IMG/VR virus record: IMGVR_UViG_3300038701_000855
Coordinates: 1 to 39,164 of that record
Origin: a virus
Direction: 5' to 3' (one strand)
DNA: 39,164 nucleotides
The position numbers and the translations under genes were made by a program. The notes below the pieces were generated by a model. It saw only the letters and a program-made list of their open reading frames with translations. It searched no databases and was not told where the DNA came from. The stretch's first letter is position 1. The number at the start of each line of letters is the position of its first letter. Below, in pieces: positions 26,266 through 32,402 of this stretch.

Positions 26266-26286
26266 TCCCCACTTTATCACCAACGA

Positions 26287-26315
26287 TTGACAATATCAAG
26301 AGAAAAGTTTATACT
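26287..26315 (+). promoter_or_regulatory. Strong promoter P1
   Basis: TTGACA (26287-26292), 17-nt spacer, TATACT (26310-26315). Start near 26322. No gene of normal size lies before the terminator-like hairpin at 26438. Confidence 0.7.
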
Positions 26316-26321
26316 TCTCTA

Positions 26322-26468
26322 TACAACTGACATGAGTTATGTGCATATATAACTTAAGTTGTTATAGCCTTGCGTACCTAGTGTATGTCCAAGTTCCTGA
26401 GTTCCTGTAATAGGCTCTCTGCTTAAACATGTATTCGAAGCCCTGCTATTAGTGGGGCTTTAGTTTTA
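26322..26468 (+). ncRNA. Candidate small RNA from P1
   Basis: Promoter P1 and a terminator-like hairpin bound a stretch of about 147 nt with only a 6-codon ORF. The 5' end could fold: ACAACT (26323-26328) pairs with AGTTGT (26357-26362) outside an inner AGTTAT/ATAACT stem. The rest to 26437 is weakly structured. It may be a small RNA or a long leader ending in an attenuator. Confidence 0.5.
26438..26468 (+). terminator. Terminator-like hairpin T1
   Basis: AAGCCC/GGGCTT stem extended inward by two wobble pairs and C-G (26438-26460), then TTTAGTTTT. It shares CCCTGC...GTGGGG with hairpin T2. Confidence 0.6.
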
Positions 26469-26482
26469 TGGTAGGTGATATA

Positions 26483-26511
26483 TTGACAAGCAGTTAACCT
26501 CTAGCTATAAT
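26483..26511 (+). promoter_or_regulatory. Consensus promoter P2
   Basis: TTGACA (26483-26488), 17-nt spacer, TATAAT (26506-26511): both hexamers are perfect. The -35 continues as TTGACAAGCAG, one half of the CAAGTAG operator motif. It drives the zinc-ribbon microprotein gene through hairpin T2. Confidence 0.8.
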
Positions 26512-26587
26512 TACGTTTAGCACAACAGTAAATATTACTTGAACATTTTATAAGCCCAATAGCTATTAATAAATCTTGTAAAATTTA

Positions 26588-26618
26588 TAACCCTGCATTT
26601 CTATGTGGGGTTATTTTT
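26588..26618 (+). terminator. Attenuator-like hairpin T2
   Basis: TAACCCTGCAT pairs over 11 positions (two wobbles) with ATGTGGGGTTA around a 4-nt loop, followed by TTTTT. It lies between promoter P2 and the AGGAG of the gene at 26628, so readthrough must happen for expression. Confidence 0.65.
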
Positions 26619-26627
26619 AGGAGTACT

Positions 26628-26798
26628 ATGACAAATATTATCGATTTAAAAGAACGAGTTGCAGAAAAAGAACGTTTTGTTTGGATGTGCGATTGCGGTA
26701 ATTGTAGCTTTATTATCTATAGTGACGGCTCTCTTGATTGTGCAGAGTGCGATGCTCCTCAAAATGAAGATGCTCATTATTATACTGTCAAAAGATAG
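26628..26798 (+). CDS. Zinc-ribbon microprotein, 56 aa
   Basis: ATG 26628 with AGGAG 5 nt upstream. The N-terminus is an amphipathic helix (IIDLKERVAEKERFVW), then CDCGNCSF and CAECDAP: four cysteines in a rubredoxin-like zinc knuckle, followed by an acidic end. It is the only protein gene on the plus strand between P2 and the nuclease. Such small ribbons in phages often modulate host proteins (inference). Confidence 0.7.
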   Translation: MTNIIDLKERVAEKERFVWMCDCGNCSFIIYSDGSLDCAECDAPQNEDAHYYTVKR

Positions 26799-26870
26799 AC
26801 TAGAAAAGAGCGTGACGAACAATAAATCAGCTAAATAATTGTATATGCAATAAGTTTATATGATAAGCAT

Positions 26871-26912
26871 AAAAAAAGAGGGTAACTAGACATTTCCTGC
26901 CTTAACCCTCTT
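26871..26912 (-). terminator. Strong intrinsic terminator
   Basis: Minus strand AAGAGGGTTAA (26912-26902) pairs with TTACCCTCTT (26885-26876, one bulge), followed by seven T. It ends the nuclease/small-RNA transcripts. Confidence 0.75.
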
Positions 26913-27020
26913 ATATAACAGGCTTAACCCGAAGGAAGCAAATAGGGCTAGCACAACGCTATAGAAAAACACACAACAACAGCGTGAACGCACCAGCCCA
27001 AACTAAGGAGTATCTTAGAT
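26871..27020 (-). ncRNA. Candidate regulatory small RNA complementary to early leaders
   Basis: About 150 nt on the minus strand with its own promoter (27027-27054). Stem-loop 1: CUAAG/CUUAG (27018-27003) with AUACUC in the loop. Stem-loop 2: GGGCUGGUGC pairs with GUGCUAGCCC, then ACGCU with AGCGU (26999-26945), exposing a 20-nt U/G-rich loop. Three G-U pairs in stem 2 would be A-C mismatches on the plus strand, which fixes the RNA strand. Stem-loop 3 is the terminator. The loops complement the shared leader elements ACACACAACAAC and AAGGAGUAU. Confidence 0.6.
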
Positions 27021-27026
27021 TGTTAT

Positions 27027-27054
27027 AGTATACCATCAAACTAGTTTATTTCAA
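27027..27054 (-). promoter_or_regulatory. Candidate small-RNA promoter
   Basis: Minus strand TTGAAA (27054-27049), 16-nt spacer, TATACT (27032-27027). The -35 touches the end of the nuclease gene; start near 27020. Confidence 0.5.
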
Positions 27055-27426
27055 GTTGTTTTCCACAAACTCATGAAACTCATCTATTGACTTAATCTGT
27101 ATTGTATCAACTAAAGTATTATTAAACGCCTCTACAACGTCTTTTTGTTCTTTTGTGTATGTATTCTTGCCATATTTAAACTCTATCAACCACACCTTAG
27201 TTAAATGCTTTCTTGCGCCTATTATAGTAAGGTCAAAGACTCCCGCCTCATAACCATCTGCTTTGGCAGCCATCTTCTGTGGCATAGTTAGAGCTGCAAG
27301 GTCTGGAGGGCACGCCCAATATACAGCGTCCCACTTCTTTAATTGACGTAGCCTTATCATATTGCGTAGATATGCTATGCAAGGTCGTCTTACTTTCATT
27401 CTTTCATGTTGCTGTTTTCTTGCCAT
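27046..27426 (-). CDS. VRR-NUC/PD-(D/E)XK-type nuclease
   Basis: 126 residues from ATG 27426 (MARKQQHERMK). Core motif: YEAGVFDLTIIGARKHLTKVWLIEFKYGKNTYTKEQ, read in blocks at about 65-105, giving the catalytic D...E-x-K. It is the size of free-standing VRR-NUC nucleases of phages (Holliday-junction or flap-type cutting). Its -10 TATAAT lies 6 nt before the ATG, so the message may be leaderless. Confidence 0.75.
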   Translation of the reverse strand: MARKQQHERMKVRRPCIAYLRNMIRLRQLKKWDAVYWACPPDLAALTMPQKMAAKADGYEAGVFDLTIIGARKHLTKVWLIEFKYGKNTYTKEQKDVVEAFNNTLVDTIQIKSIDEFHEFVENNLK

Positions 27427-27432
27427 AACAAC

Positions 27433-27461
27433 ATTATACAAGTTTTTTTAATTAATTACAA
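27433..27461 (-). promoter_or_regulatory. Nuclease promoter, likely leaderless
   Basis: Minus strand TTGTAA, 17-nt spacer, perfect TATAAT (27438-27433). The ATG begins at 27426, at the expected start point; there is no ribosome site. It is back-to-back with promoter A. Confidence 0.6.
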
Positions 27462-27462
27462 A

Positions 27463-27480
27463 CAAGTAGTTGACAAGTAG
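27463..27480 (+). promoter_or_regulatory. Operator-like direct repeat A
   Basis: CAAGTAG-TTGA-CAAGTAG, two exact copies 11 bp apart over the -35 of promoter A and just upstream of the divergent nuclease promoter. Confidence 0.65.
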
Positions 27481-27498
27481 GAAATGGGGTGTTAGGAT
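27470..27498 (+). promoter_or_regulatory. Shared-type early promoter A
   Basis: TTGACA (27470-27475), 17-nt spacer, TAGGAT (27493-27498). The leader from about 27505 carries ACACAACAAC and AGGAGTA. It drives the main early operon. Confidence 0.75.
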
Positions 27499-27532
27499 GG
27501 GAACACACAACAACAATATAGGAGTAGCAGAT

Positions 27533-27682
27533 ATGAATAACGTTACAGACATAACACCAAAATTAATTGAGAAGCAAAACAAGCAAGCAGCCAAAAGCTT
27601 TGTTGCTAAGATGGATTGTAAAGGTGAAGCTTATTATGAGCTTATGGCATTAATGGCGCAGTTGGAGAAAAAGCATGACTGA
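27533..27682 (+). CDS. First early-operon protein, 49 aa
   Basis: ATG 27533 (MNNVTDITPKLIEKQNKQ), 8 nt after AGGAG; earlier in-frame starts fall inside the promoter. The helical middle AAKSFVAKMDCKGEAYYELMALMAQLEKKHD suggests a small regulatory or DNA-mimic-like protein, but no family is recognised. It overlaps the next gene by 8 nt. Confidence 0.65.
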   Translation: MNNVTDITPKLIEKQNKQAAKSFVAKMDCKGEAYYELMALMAQLEKKHD

Positions 27683-28103
27683 ATTATATTATGACGACCC
27701 AGTAATAGCTGCATATATGATGCGTGAGTTTGGTGTTAATTATTACACTGCTGAGTATGGTAATGGTGAGGGCATGGATTTGATAGATGATTATGATAAT
27801 TTATTAGATGAATATACAGCTTCTTATAATGATTTTCCTAATCTATTTGTCCACTCAGACAGCTTATATATATTTTATCCTCAAGTTGGTGATATGGTGA
27901 TAGAGCGAGGTAGAATAAGGGCGCAAGATAGGATTGGCACAATAGATTATATAACAAAAGATGAGCAATGTATAGCGGTTGCTGATTATCATGACGATGA
28001 AGATTGTAAGGGCGTTCTTACGCATAACATTTTTCACAAAAAGGCTGAGATATTACAGCGCAACGGCGAACACTTCTTCATGCCAAAGGGGGGGGCAAGA
28101 TGA
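27675..28103 (+). CDS. Hypothetical acidic protein, 142 aa
   Basis: Strongly acidic and Tyr-rich N-terminus (ELYYDDPVIAAYMMREFG, DLIDDYDNLLDEY), then an SH3-like stretch (VGDMVIERGRIRAQDRIGTIDYI). The acidity could mean a DNA-mimic or inhibitor, as many first early-operon genes are (inference). Confidence 0.6.
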   Translation: MTELYYDDPVIAAYMMREFGVNYYTAEYGNGEGMDLIDDYDNLLDEYTASYNDFPNLFVHSDSLYIFYPQVGDMVIERGRIRAQDRIGTIDYITKDEQCIAVADYHDDEDCKGVLTHNIFHKKAEILQRNGEHFFMPKGGAR

Positions 28104-28180
28104 AACTAACTAGAACAGAATCAACATTATTGGTAGTAACGTTTTGTGGTTTATTTTTATTAGCTATAGGAGTGAATTAG
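28100..28180 (+). CDS. Single-span membrane microprotein, 26 aa
   Basis: MKLTRTESTL followed by a hydrophobic stretch LVVTFCGLFLLAIGVN. The start overlaps the upstream stop (ATGA), and the gene after it starts at the very next base. Coupling at both ends supports translation. Confidence 0.55.
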   Translation: MKLTRTESTLLVVTFCGLFLLAIGVN

Positions 28181-28414
28181 ATGGCAAAAGAGGATTATTT
28201 CTGGACGCAAAAAAACGGAGTTAAATCTCATATTAAAGACTTGGAAACTAGCCATTTGCTTAATATTTGCAAGTTATTAGAAAAAAACAACTACACATAC
28301 ACTACAACTTTTTATATAGAAGATTATGGGTGTGATAAAATAGAGCATTGCTTGTATAACTTATATGAAAACATAAGGATTGAGTTGCGATTAAGAAAGC
28401 TAGAGGGGAGTTAG
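28181..28414 (+). CDS. Hypothetical protein, 77 aa
   Basis: Charged, Tyr/Leu-rich alpha-beta protein (HIKDLETSHLLNICKLLEKNNY, ENIRIELRLRKLEGS). The ribosome site TAGGAG sits inside the preceding 26-aa gene. Family not recognised. Confidence 0.55.
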   Translation: MAKEDYFWTQKNGVKSHIKDLETSHLLNICKLLEKNNYTYTTTFYIEDYGCDKIEHCLYNLYENIRIELRLRKLEGS

Positions 28415-28417
28415 GTT

Positions 28418-28525
28418 ATGGATGAATTTGATTATGACTATTTAGCTAATTTTTGGATGTTACAAGAAGAATTATATTTAAAGGAGCAAGAAAAAGATGA
28501 CAAGCAATCTAGATCTGTGGAATAA
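28418..28525 (+). CDS. Acidic microprotein, 35 aa
   Basis: AGGGGAG precedes ATG 28418. MDEFDYDYLANFWMLQEELYL then a Lys/Glu/Gln-rich tail. It overlaps the annealing-protein gene by 29 nt in another frame, and its own codons carry that gene's AAGGAG. Confidence 0.5.
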   Translation: MDEFDYDYLANFWMLQEELYLKEQEKDDKQSRSVE

Positions 28526-29120
28526 AGTAAAAGACACAGACGAAAAAGCAAAAAAGCCTGTAACGTTTGGTAGAACTTTTACAGCTATAGACCCTTACTA
28601 TCAGTTTATGCGAGCAACAGAGGAATTTGGTGTAGCAGGTGAGGGGTGGGGCTATAGTATAGTTGATACTAAGTTTCTAACTACAAACGATGTGACTGTT
28701 TTAATAAGACTTTGGATAAAAAACAAAGATACGTTTGTTGAGCAATGGGGGCAAGCAGGGCTTTATACAGATAATGCACAGACTAAAAAAGATGGCGATT
28801 GCATGAAAAAAGCCACAACAGATGGCATAACAAAGTGTTTGTCTATGTTTGGTTTTAGTGCTGATATATTTTTACATAAGTTTTGTGATAATAAATATAC
28901 TAAAGAGAATTGCCCATTAGCAAAAGCGGAGACGTTGTATAAATCACTTGTTGCTGCATTAGATACCGTTGATAGCTTAGATAGATTAAAGCTTATGGAA
29001 AGTAACAATGTAATACAAGAGCGCAAAACAGAGCTGCAAGGCATGTCGGAAGTTTTGTATGATATCATCCTTAAACAAATAAAGAAAAAGGAGCTTAGTT
29101 TTGCAGAGCCTAACAACTAA
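28497..29120 (+). CDS. ERF/Rad52-like ssDNA-annealing protein
   Basis: 207 residues. Core blocks: FTAIDPYYQFMRATEEFGVAGEGWGY, VTVLIRLWIKNKD, and DCMKKATTDGITKCLSMFGFSADIFLHKF, the signature of the ERF/Sak-type phage annealases. It pairs complementary single strands during recombination and genome maturation. Next to it are a coiled-coil partner and an SSB-tail protein, forming a recombination cassette. Confidence 0.8.
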   Translation: MTSNLDLWNKVKDTDEKAKKPVTFGRTFTAIDPYYQFMRATEEFGVAGEGWGYSIVDTKFLTTNDVTVLIRLWIKNKDTFVEQWGQAGLYTDNAQTKKDGDCMKKATTDGITKCLSMFGFSADIFLHKFCDNKYTKENCPLAKAETLYKSLVAALDTVDSLDRLKLMESNNVIQERKTELQGMSEVLYDIILKQIKKKELSFAEPNN

Positions 29121-29174
29121 AGATTCAACGAAATTAGAAATTAATAAATAAAACAACAGAGGAGTTAAAAATAA

Positions 29175-30020
29175 ATGACTGAATTAATTAAACAAGAAGC
29201 ATTAACTGCGGCAATATTTAGTGACGAAGGTAAAATAGAGTCTTTGGTGTTGGATGTAGAAAGTCGTGTATCTGATTATATATACGACGTAGATACAAAA
29301 GGCGGTCGTAAAGATATAGCATCATTTGCGTTAAAGATTGCTAAGTGTAAAACTGCAATCGATGGACTTGGCAAGGACTTAGTCGCTGATGCTAAGAAGG
29401 AAATTAAACTAATTGATAATAAAAGAAAATTTGCTCGTGATAAGCTGGATGCTCTTAAAGAGTCTTTTAGAAAGCCGCTAACAGACTTAGAAGATGCGGA
29501 AAAAGCCCGCGTGCAAAGTTTGAACGATGGTATAAATTCTATCAGGGAAGATGGTGAAAGGGTTGTGTTGGAGTGGATAAATTATTCCGTGCAAGAGCTT
29601 AATGACTTGTTAGTTAGCACCGAGCAGAAAGACGATGGTACATGGGAGGAGTTTAACGATGCGGCGGTTAAAGTGATTACTGAAGCAGTTAAAAACATTA
29701 ATACAGCAATTACTAAGCGTTCTCAATATGACATTGAGCAAGAGCAACTTGCAGCCCTTAAAAGACAAGAGGAGGAAAAGGCTCAAAAAGAAAGGGATGA
29801 GAGAATTGCTAAAGAAGCAGTAGAGAAAGCTCTTAACCAACAGAAAATAGAGCCAGTAAAAGAAGAGGTGGTTACTACTGAGACTTTAAGTAAGGCTGAT
29901 ATTAATAATAGCGCAAAGGATGCCCTTATAAGTCATACTGGAATTAGTCAGCAAGCTGCAAAAGATATAATTATTGCAATTGCTCGTGGACAAATACCGC
30001 ATGTGTCAATCAAATACTAA
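29175..30020 (+). CDS. Recombination-associated coiled-coil protein, 281 aa
   Basis: Residues about 55-120 form a long coiled coil (AKKEIKLIDNKRKFARDKLDAL, FRKPLTDLEDAEKARVQSLN), typical of phage proteins found beside annealases or exonucleases. A second coil follows (QEEEKAQKERDERIAKEAVEKAL). The C-terminal SQQAAKDIIIAIARGQIPHVSIKY is a short conserved end. Function is probably support of annealing (context). Confidence 0.65.
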   Translation: MTELIKQEALTAAIFSDEGKIESLVLDVESRVSDYIYDVDTKGGRKDIASFALKIAKCKTAIDGLGKDLVADAKKEIKLIDNKRKFARDKLDALKESFRKPLTDLEDAEKARVQSLNDGINSIREDGERVVLEWINYSVQELNDLLVSTEQKDDGTWEEFNDAAVKVITEAVKNINTAITKRSQYDIEQEQLAALKRQEEEKAQKERDERIAKEAVEKALNQQKIEPVKEEVVTTETLSKADINNSAKDALISHTGISQQAAKDIIIAIARGQIPHVSIKY

Positions 30021-30038
30021 GCAACATTTAAAGAATTA

Positions 30039-30060
30039 ATTAATGAACAGGAGAGTAAAT
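30039..30060 (+). repeat. 22-bp repeat with ribosome site, copy 1
   Basis: Same 22 bases as 30410-30431; contains AACAGGAGAGTAAAT. The two copies flank the 124-aa gene exactly, as a cassette-insertion or duplication footprint would. Confidence 0.75.
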
Positions 30061-30433
30061 GACTGATAAAATAAAACAAGATTTAAAAGCTGTAGCCGAT
30101 GCTTTAATAGATTCTTATGAGCAAACAAGAAAAGCCGACCCAGAATGGCAATTATTATTTAAAAATGTGGATGGAGTTGATTTTAAATCACTTCTTAGGG
30201 AGGCTGCTCATAAAATGCAAACTATAGCATTGGATGTATATAGCCTTATTGAAGAACAGTTAACAAAAGAGGGGAAAGAAACTTCTAGAGAAATATTAGA
30301 TGTAACATACGCATTGCCATTCCTAGAAAGAAGACTTGCAAAACATGCGTGTGATACGGAGTATTCTGCTTGCAGCGTTGATAAAGCCTTTTATATTCTA
30401 AATAAATATATTAATGAACAGGAGAGTAAATAA
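30059..30433 (+). CDS. Hypothetical helical protein, 124 aa
   Basis: All-helical (IKQDLKAVADALIDSYEQTRK, YALPFLERRLAKHACDTEY). Its start region and its last seven codons lie in two copies of the same 22-bp repeat, so it may have been added as a cassette. Family not recognised. Confidence 0.55.
   Translation: MTDKIKQDLKAVADALIDSYEQTRKADPEWQLLFKNVDGVDFKSLLREAAHKMQTIALDVYSLIEEQLTKEGKETSREILDVTYALPFLERRLAKHACDTEYSACSVDKAFYILNKYINEQESK
30410..30431 (+). repeat. 22-bp repeat with ribosome site, copy 2
   Basis: Encodes the C-terminus of the 124-aa protein and also supplies the ribosome site of the next gene. Confidence 0.75.
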
Positions 30434-30735
30434 TGGATTACAAACTAAAAGTACATAACCCAGAGGGTAGCGAGTACAAATATAGCGAGGTTGGCAATAT
30501 TAGACCCAACAAGAGCGGTAATGATATGATTGGTATTATGGTGAGTAGAATAGAACCTGCTATCGAAAGAGCTAAACAAGAGGCTAAAGCTAAAGGCGTA
30601 GCACCAGAGAAAGTATGGCTTAACATAATGATGTTTGACCAACAATCACAAGGCAACTATCAAAAGCACAACCAAGAGAAGCAAGACGGGTATCAACCAC
30701 AAGATGATATAGACTCAGATCAGATCCCGTTTTAA
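30433..30735 (+). CDS. Protein with SSB-like C-terminal tail, 100 aa
   Basis: Ends DDIDSDQIPF, the acidic tip with terminal Pro-Phe that SSB proteins use to recruit replication partners. A Gln/Lys/Asn-rich linker precedes it. The first 70 residues (HNPEGSEYKYSEVGNIRPNK, KAKGVAPEKVWLNIMMF) are too short for a standard OB fold. It may be a reduced SSB or a competitor for SSB partners. Located in the recombination cassette. Confidence 0.55.
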   Translation: MDYKLKVHNPEGSEYKYSEVGNIRPNKSGNDMIGIMVSRIEPAIERAKQEAKAKGVAPEKVWLNIMMFDQQSQGNYQKHNQEKQDGYQPQDDIDSDQIPF

Positions 30736-30779
30736 AGCTTTTGGAAATATAGAATTAATAATAAAAAAAAGGAAAACCT

Positions 30780-31076
30780 ATGGATATAGACTCGATTTTA
30801 GATAAATTACCAACTGATGATAAGAAAGATATATTAATGTCTGAACAAATAACAGAAGTTTTTGCAGAAATGTGTAACACGCCAAATGTTACTACAAAGG
30901 CAAGTATTATGGCTGCGTCTAGTATTGTAGGTGTGGTTGTTGATGCTTTGAAAGAGGGTGCATCAAATTCTAGCGATGCAGATGCTAAAAGTTTTAACAC
31001 AGCTCTATATCGTTTTAAACAAGCACTTAATTACCATTTGCAAGATATTGTGGCGGTGGATGAGTTAAGTAATTAA
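30780..31076 (+). CDS. Hypothetical helical protein, 98 aa
   Basis: Acidic, Ala/Ser-rich helices (MAASSIVGVVVDALKEGASN, TALYRFKQALNYHLQDIVAV). AAAGGAAAA precedes the ATG in a leader module also seen at 31076-31104 and 33559-33591. Function unknown. Confidence 0.55.
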   Translation: MDIDSILDKLPTDDKKDILMSEQITEVFAEMCNTPNVTTKASIMAASSIVGVVVDALKEGASNSSDADAKSFNTALYRFKQALNYHLQDIVAVDELSN

Positions 31077-31101
31077 CAATTAATAATAAAGGAAAAGCAC
31101 T

Positions 31102-31368
31102 ATGACATTTTACGGCGGATTATCAGCAGAACATTTAAAGCAATTTGTAGAACGCATCGAGCGTTTAGAGGAAGAGCGTAAAAACATATCTGATGATATA
31201 AAAGAGGTTTACAACGAGGCTAAGTCTAACGGCTTTGATAACAAGATATTACGTGAGGTTATTAAATTACGCAAGCTTGAAGCAACAGAGCGTGAAGAGT
31301 TAGAGCATTTGCTTGATACATACTTACGAGCTTTAGGAATGACACCAACATTAGATGATGGAGAGTAA
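31102..31368 (+). CDS. gapR: GapR/DUF2312 family DNA-binding protein
   Basis: 88 residues: [40 protein letters not shown] and [25 protein letters not shown] are the GapR signature almost end to end. GapR of alphaproteobacteria binds overtwisted DNA ahead of forks and RNA polymerase and stimulates topoisomerases. A phage copy could help replicate or transcribe its own genome or shift host chromosome topology (inference). It is also good evidence for the host class. Confidence 0.88.
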   Translation: MTFYGGLSAEHLKQFVERIERLEEERKNISDDIKEVYNEAKSNGFDNKILREVIKLRKLEATEREELEHLLDTYLRALGMTPTLDDGE

Positions 31369-31369
31369 T

Positions 31370-31618
31370 ATGAAAAAATTATTTTTTATCGCGGTCTTAT
31401 TAAGTCTTACAACATCTTGCACAAGCGAGAGCGATGTTGAAAAGTATGCTAGAAAAGAACAATGGGATACTTACAAGATTGAGGGTTATTGCTTCTTGGG
31501 TTGTGGAAAAGACGATTTCTTTCAAACTTCTTTTACTGCAAAAAAGAATGGGGTTACATTTAAGGGCTGCACCTGTAGTGGTCTATGGACAAAAAATGCG
31601 ACTATGAGGTTGGATTAA
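31370..31618 (+). CDS. Small lipoprotein, 82 aa
   Basis: ATG 31370, preceded by GGAGAG. Signal sequence MKKLFFIAVLLSLTTSC with the lipidated Cys at 17. The mature part has a cysteine-rich domain (GYCFLGCGKDDF, FKGCTCSGLW). It is exported to the envelope. Phage early lipoproteins often block superinfection at the cell surface, which is possible here (inference). Confidence 0.68.
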   Translation: MKKLFFIAVLLSLTTSCTSESDVEKYARKEQWDTYKIEGYCFLGCGKDDFFQTSFTAKKNGVTFKGCTCSGLWTKNATMRLD

Positions 31619-31622
31619 TAAG

Positions 31623-32393
31623 ATGATACCAGAGCTTCTATTAGAAAAGGCAAAGGCAAAAGGGAGTGACGCAGAATATCAAGCGTATGTGCGACGCTTC
31701 CCTAGCGTTTTAACTAACGATTATAAAGCTTGGGTAGATGGTGAGCCTGTATCTGAATACTCGCATGAACGTGATGTATCTGATGGTGCAGGGGTAGCTA
31801 TCAAGCCAGATTATAGCGGTTTACCTTTAACGCACGAACAACATAGAAACTGCCACCAACATGGGCAGAGTTTTTATAACCCTCCAGAGTGGTGGTATAA
31901 GAAAAAAGTTGAAATGCTTACTAAGTGGATAAATGGGAGCAATCCTCCAGTATTGCCAGAAAAACGCACTAAGGAAACTTATGTTGTTGAATCTGCAAAT
32001 CACTTAAACGCATTGCGTGAAATGCTAGAGCATTACTTTCAAAACCCTAAATCAAAGCCTGTGGAAGTTACTATATCAACGGGCAAGAAAAGAAGTAGTA
32101 GTCAGAACGCTGGGATGTGGGCTGCAATTTATGGCGACATACTAGACTTTTATGCTACACGTCCAGATGCACTAGCTAAAGATGTAGTTGAGTATGTATT
32201 GACGCACCAACCAAGTAATAACTTTATTCACGAGTTATTAAAGGGGCTTTGCAATGATGGTAAAAGCACAGCAAGCTTAAAAGTGCAAGAGCATTGCAAT
32301 TACTTTGATAGGATAGCCCAACGCTTTATAGAAAAGCATGAGCATGAGGTTAAAATGCCAGTAAATAACAAAGGATATAACGAGTTTTATTAA
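31623..32393 (+). CDS. HNH-like plus NinB-like recombination protein
   Basis: 256 residues with two parts. The N-terminal part (about 20-95) has YSHERDVSD, AIKPDYSGLPLTHEQHRNCHQHG and YNPPEWWYKKK, an HNH-like fold of the DUF968/Ref type but without the usual Cys zinc ligands. The C-terminal part has KKRSSSQNAGMWAAIYGDI, as in NinB (ssDNA-binding recombination helper). Such a fusion would fit branch or strand processing with the annealase (inference). Confidence 0.62.
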   Translation: MIPELLLEKAKAKGSDAEYQAYVRRFPSVLTNDYKAWVDGEPVSEYSHERDVSDGAGVAIKPDYSGLPLTHEQHRNCHQHGQSFYNPPEWWYKKKVEMLTKWINGSNPPVLPEKRTKETYVVESANHLNALREMLEHYFQNPKSKPVEVTISTGKKRSSSQNAGMWAAIYGDILDFYATRPDALAKDVVEYVLTHQPSNNFIHELLKGLCNDGKSTASLKVQEHCNYFDRIAQRFIEKHEHEVKMPVNNKGYNEFY

Positions 32394-32402
32394 GGAGTTA
32401 AC

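Noticed and set aside
26799-26870. Gap after the zinc-ribbon gene
   Set aside because: AT-rich, with no ORF or clear signal on either strand.
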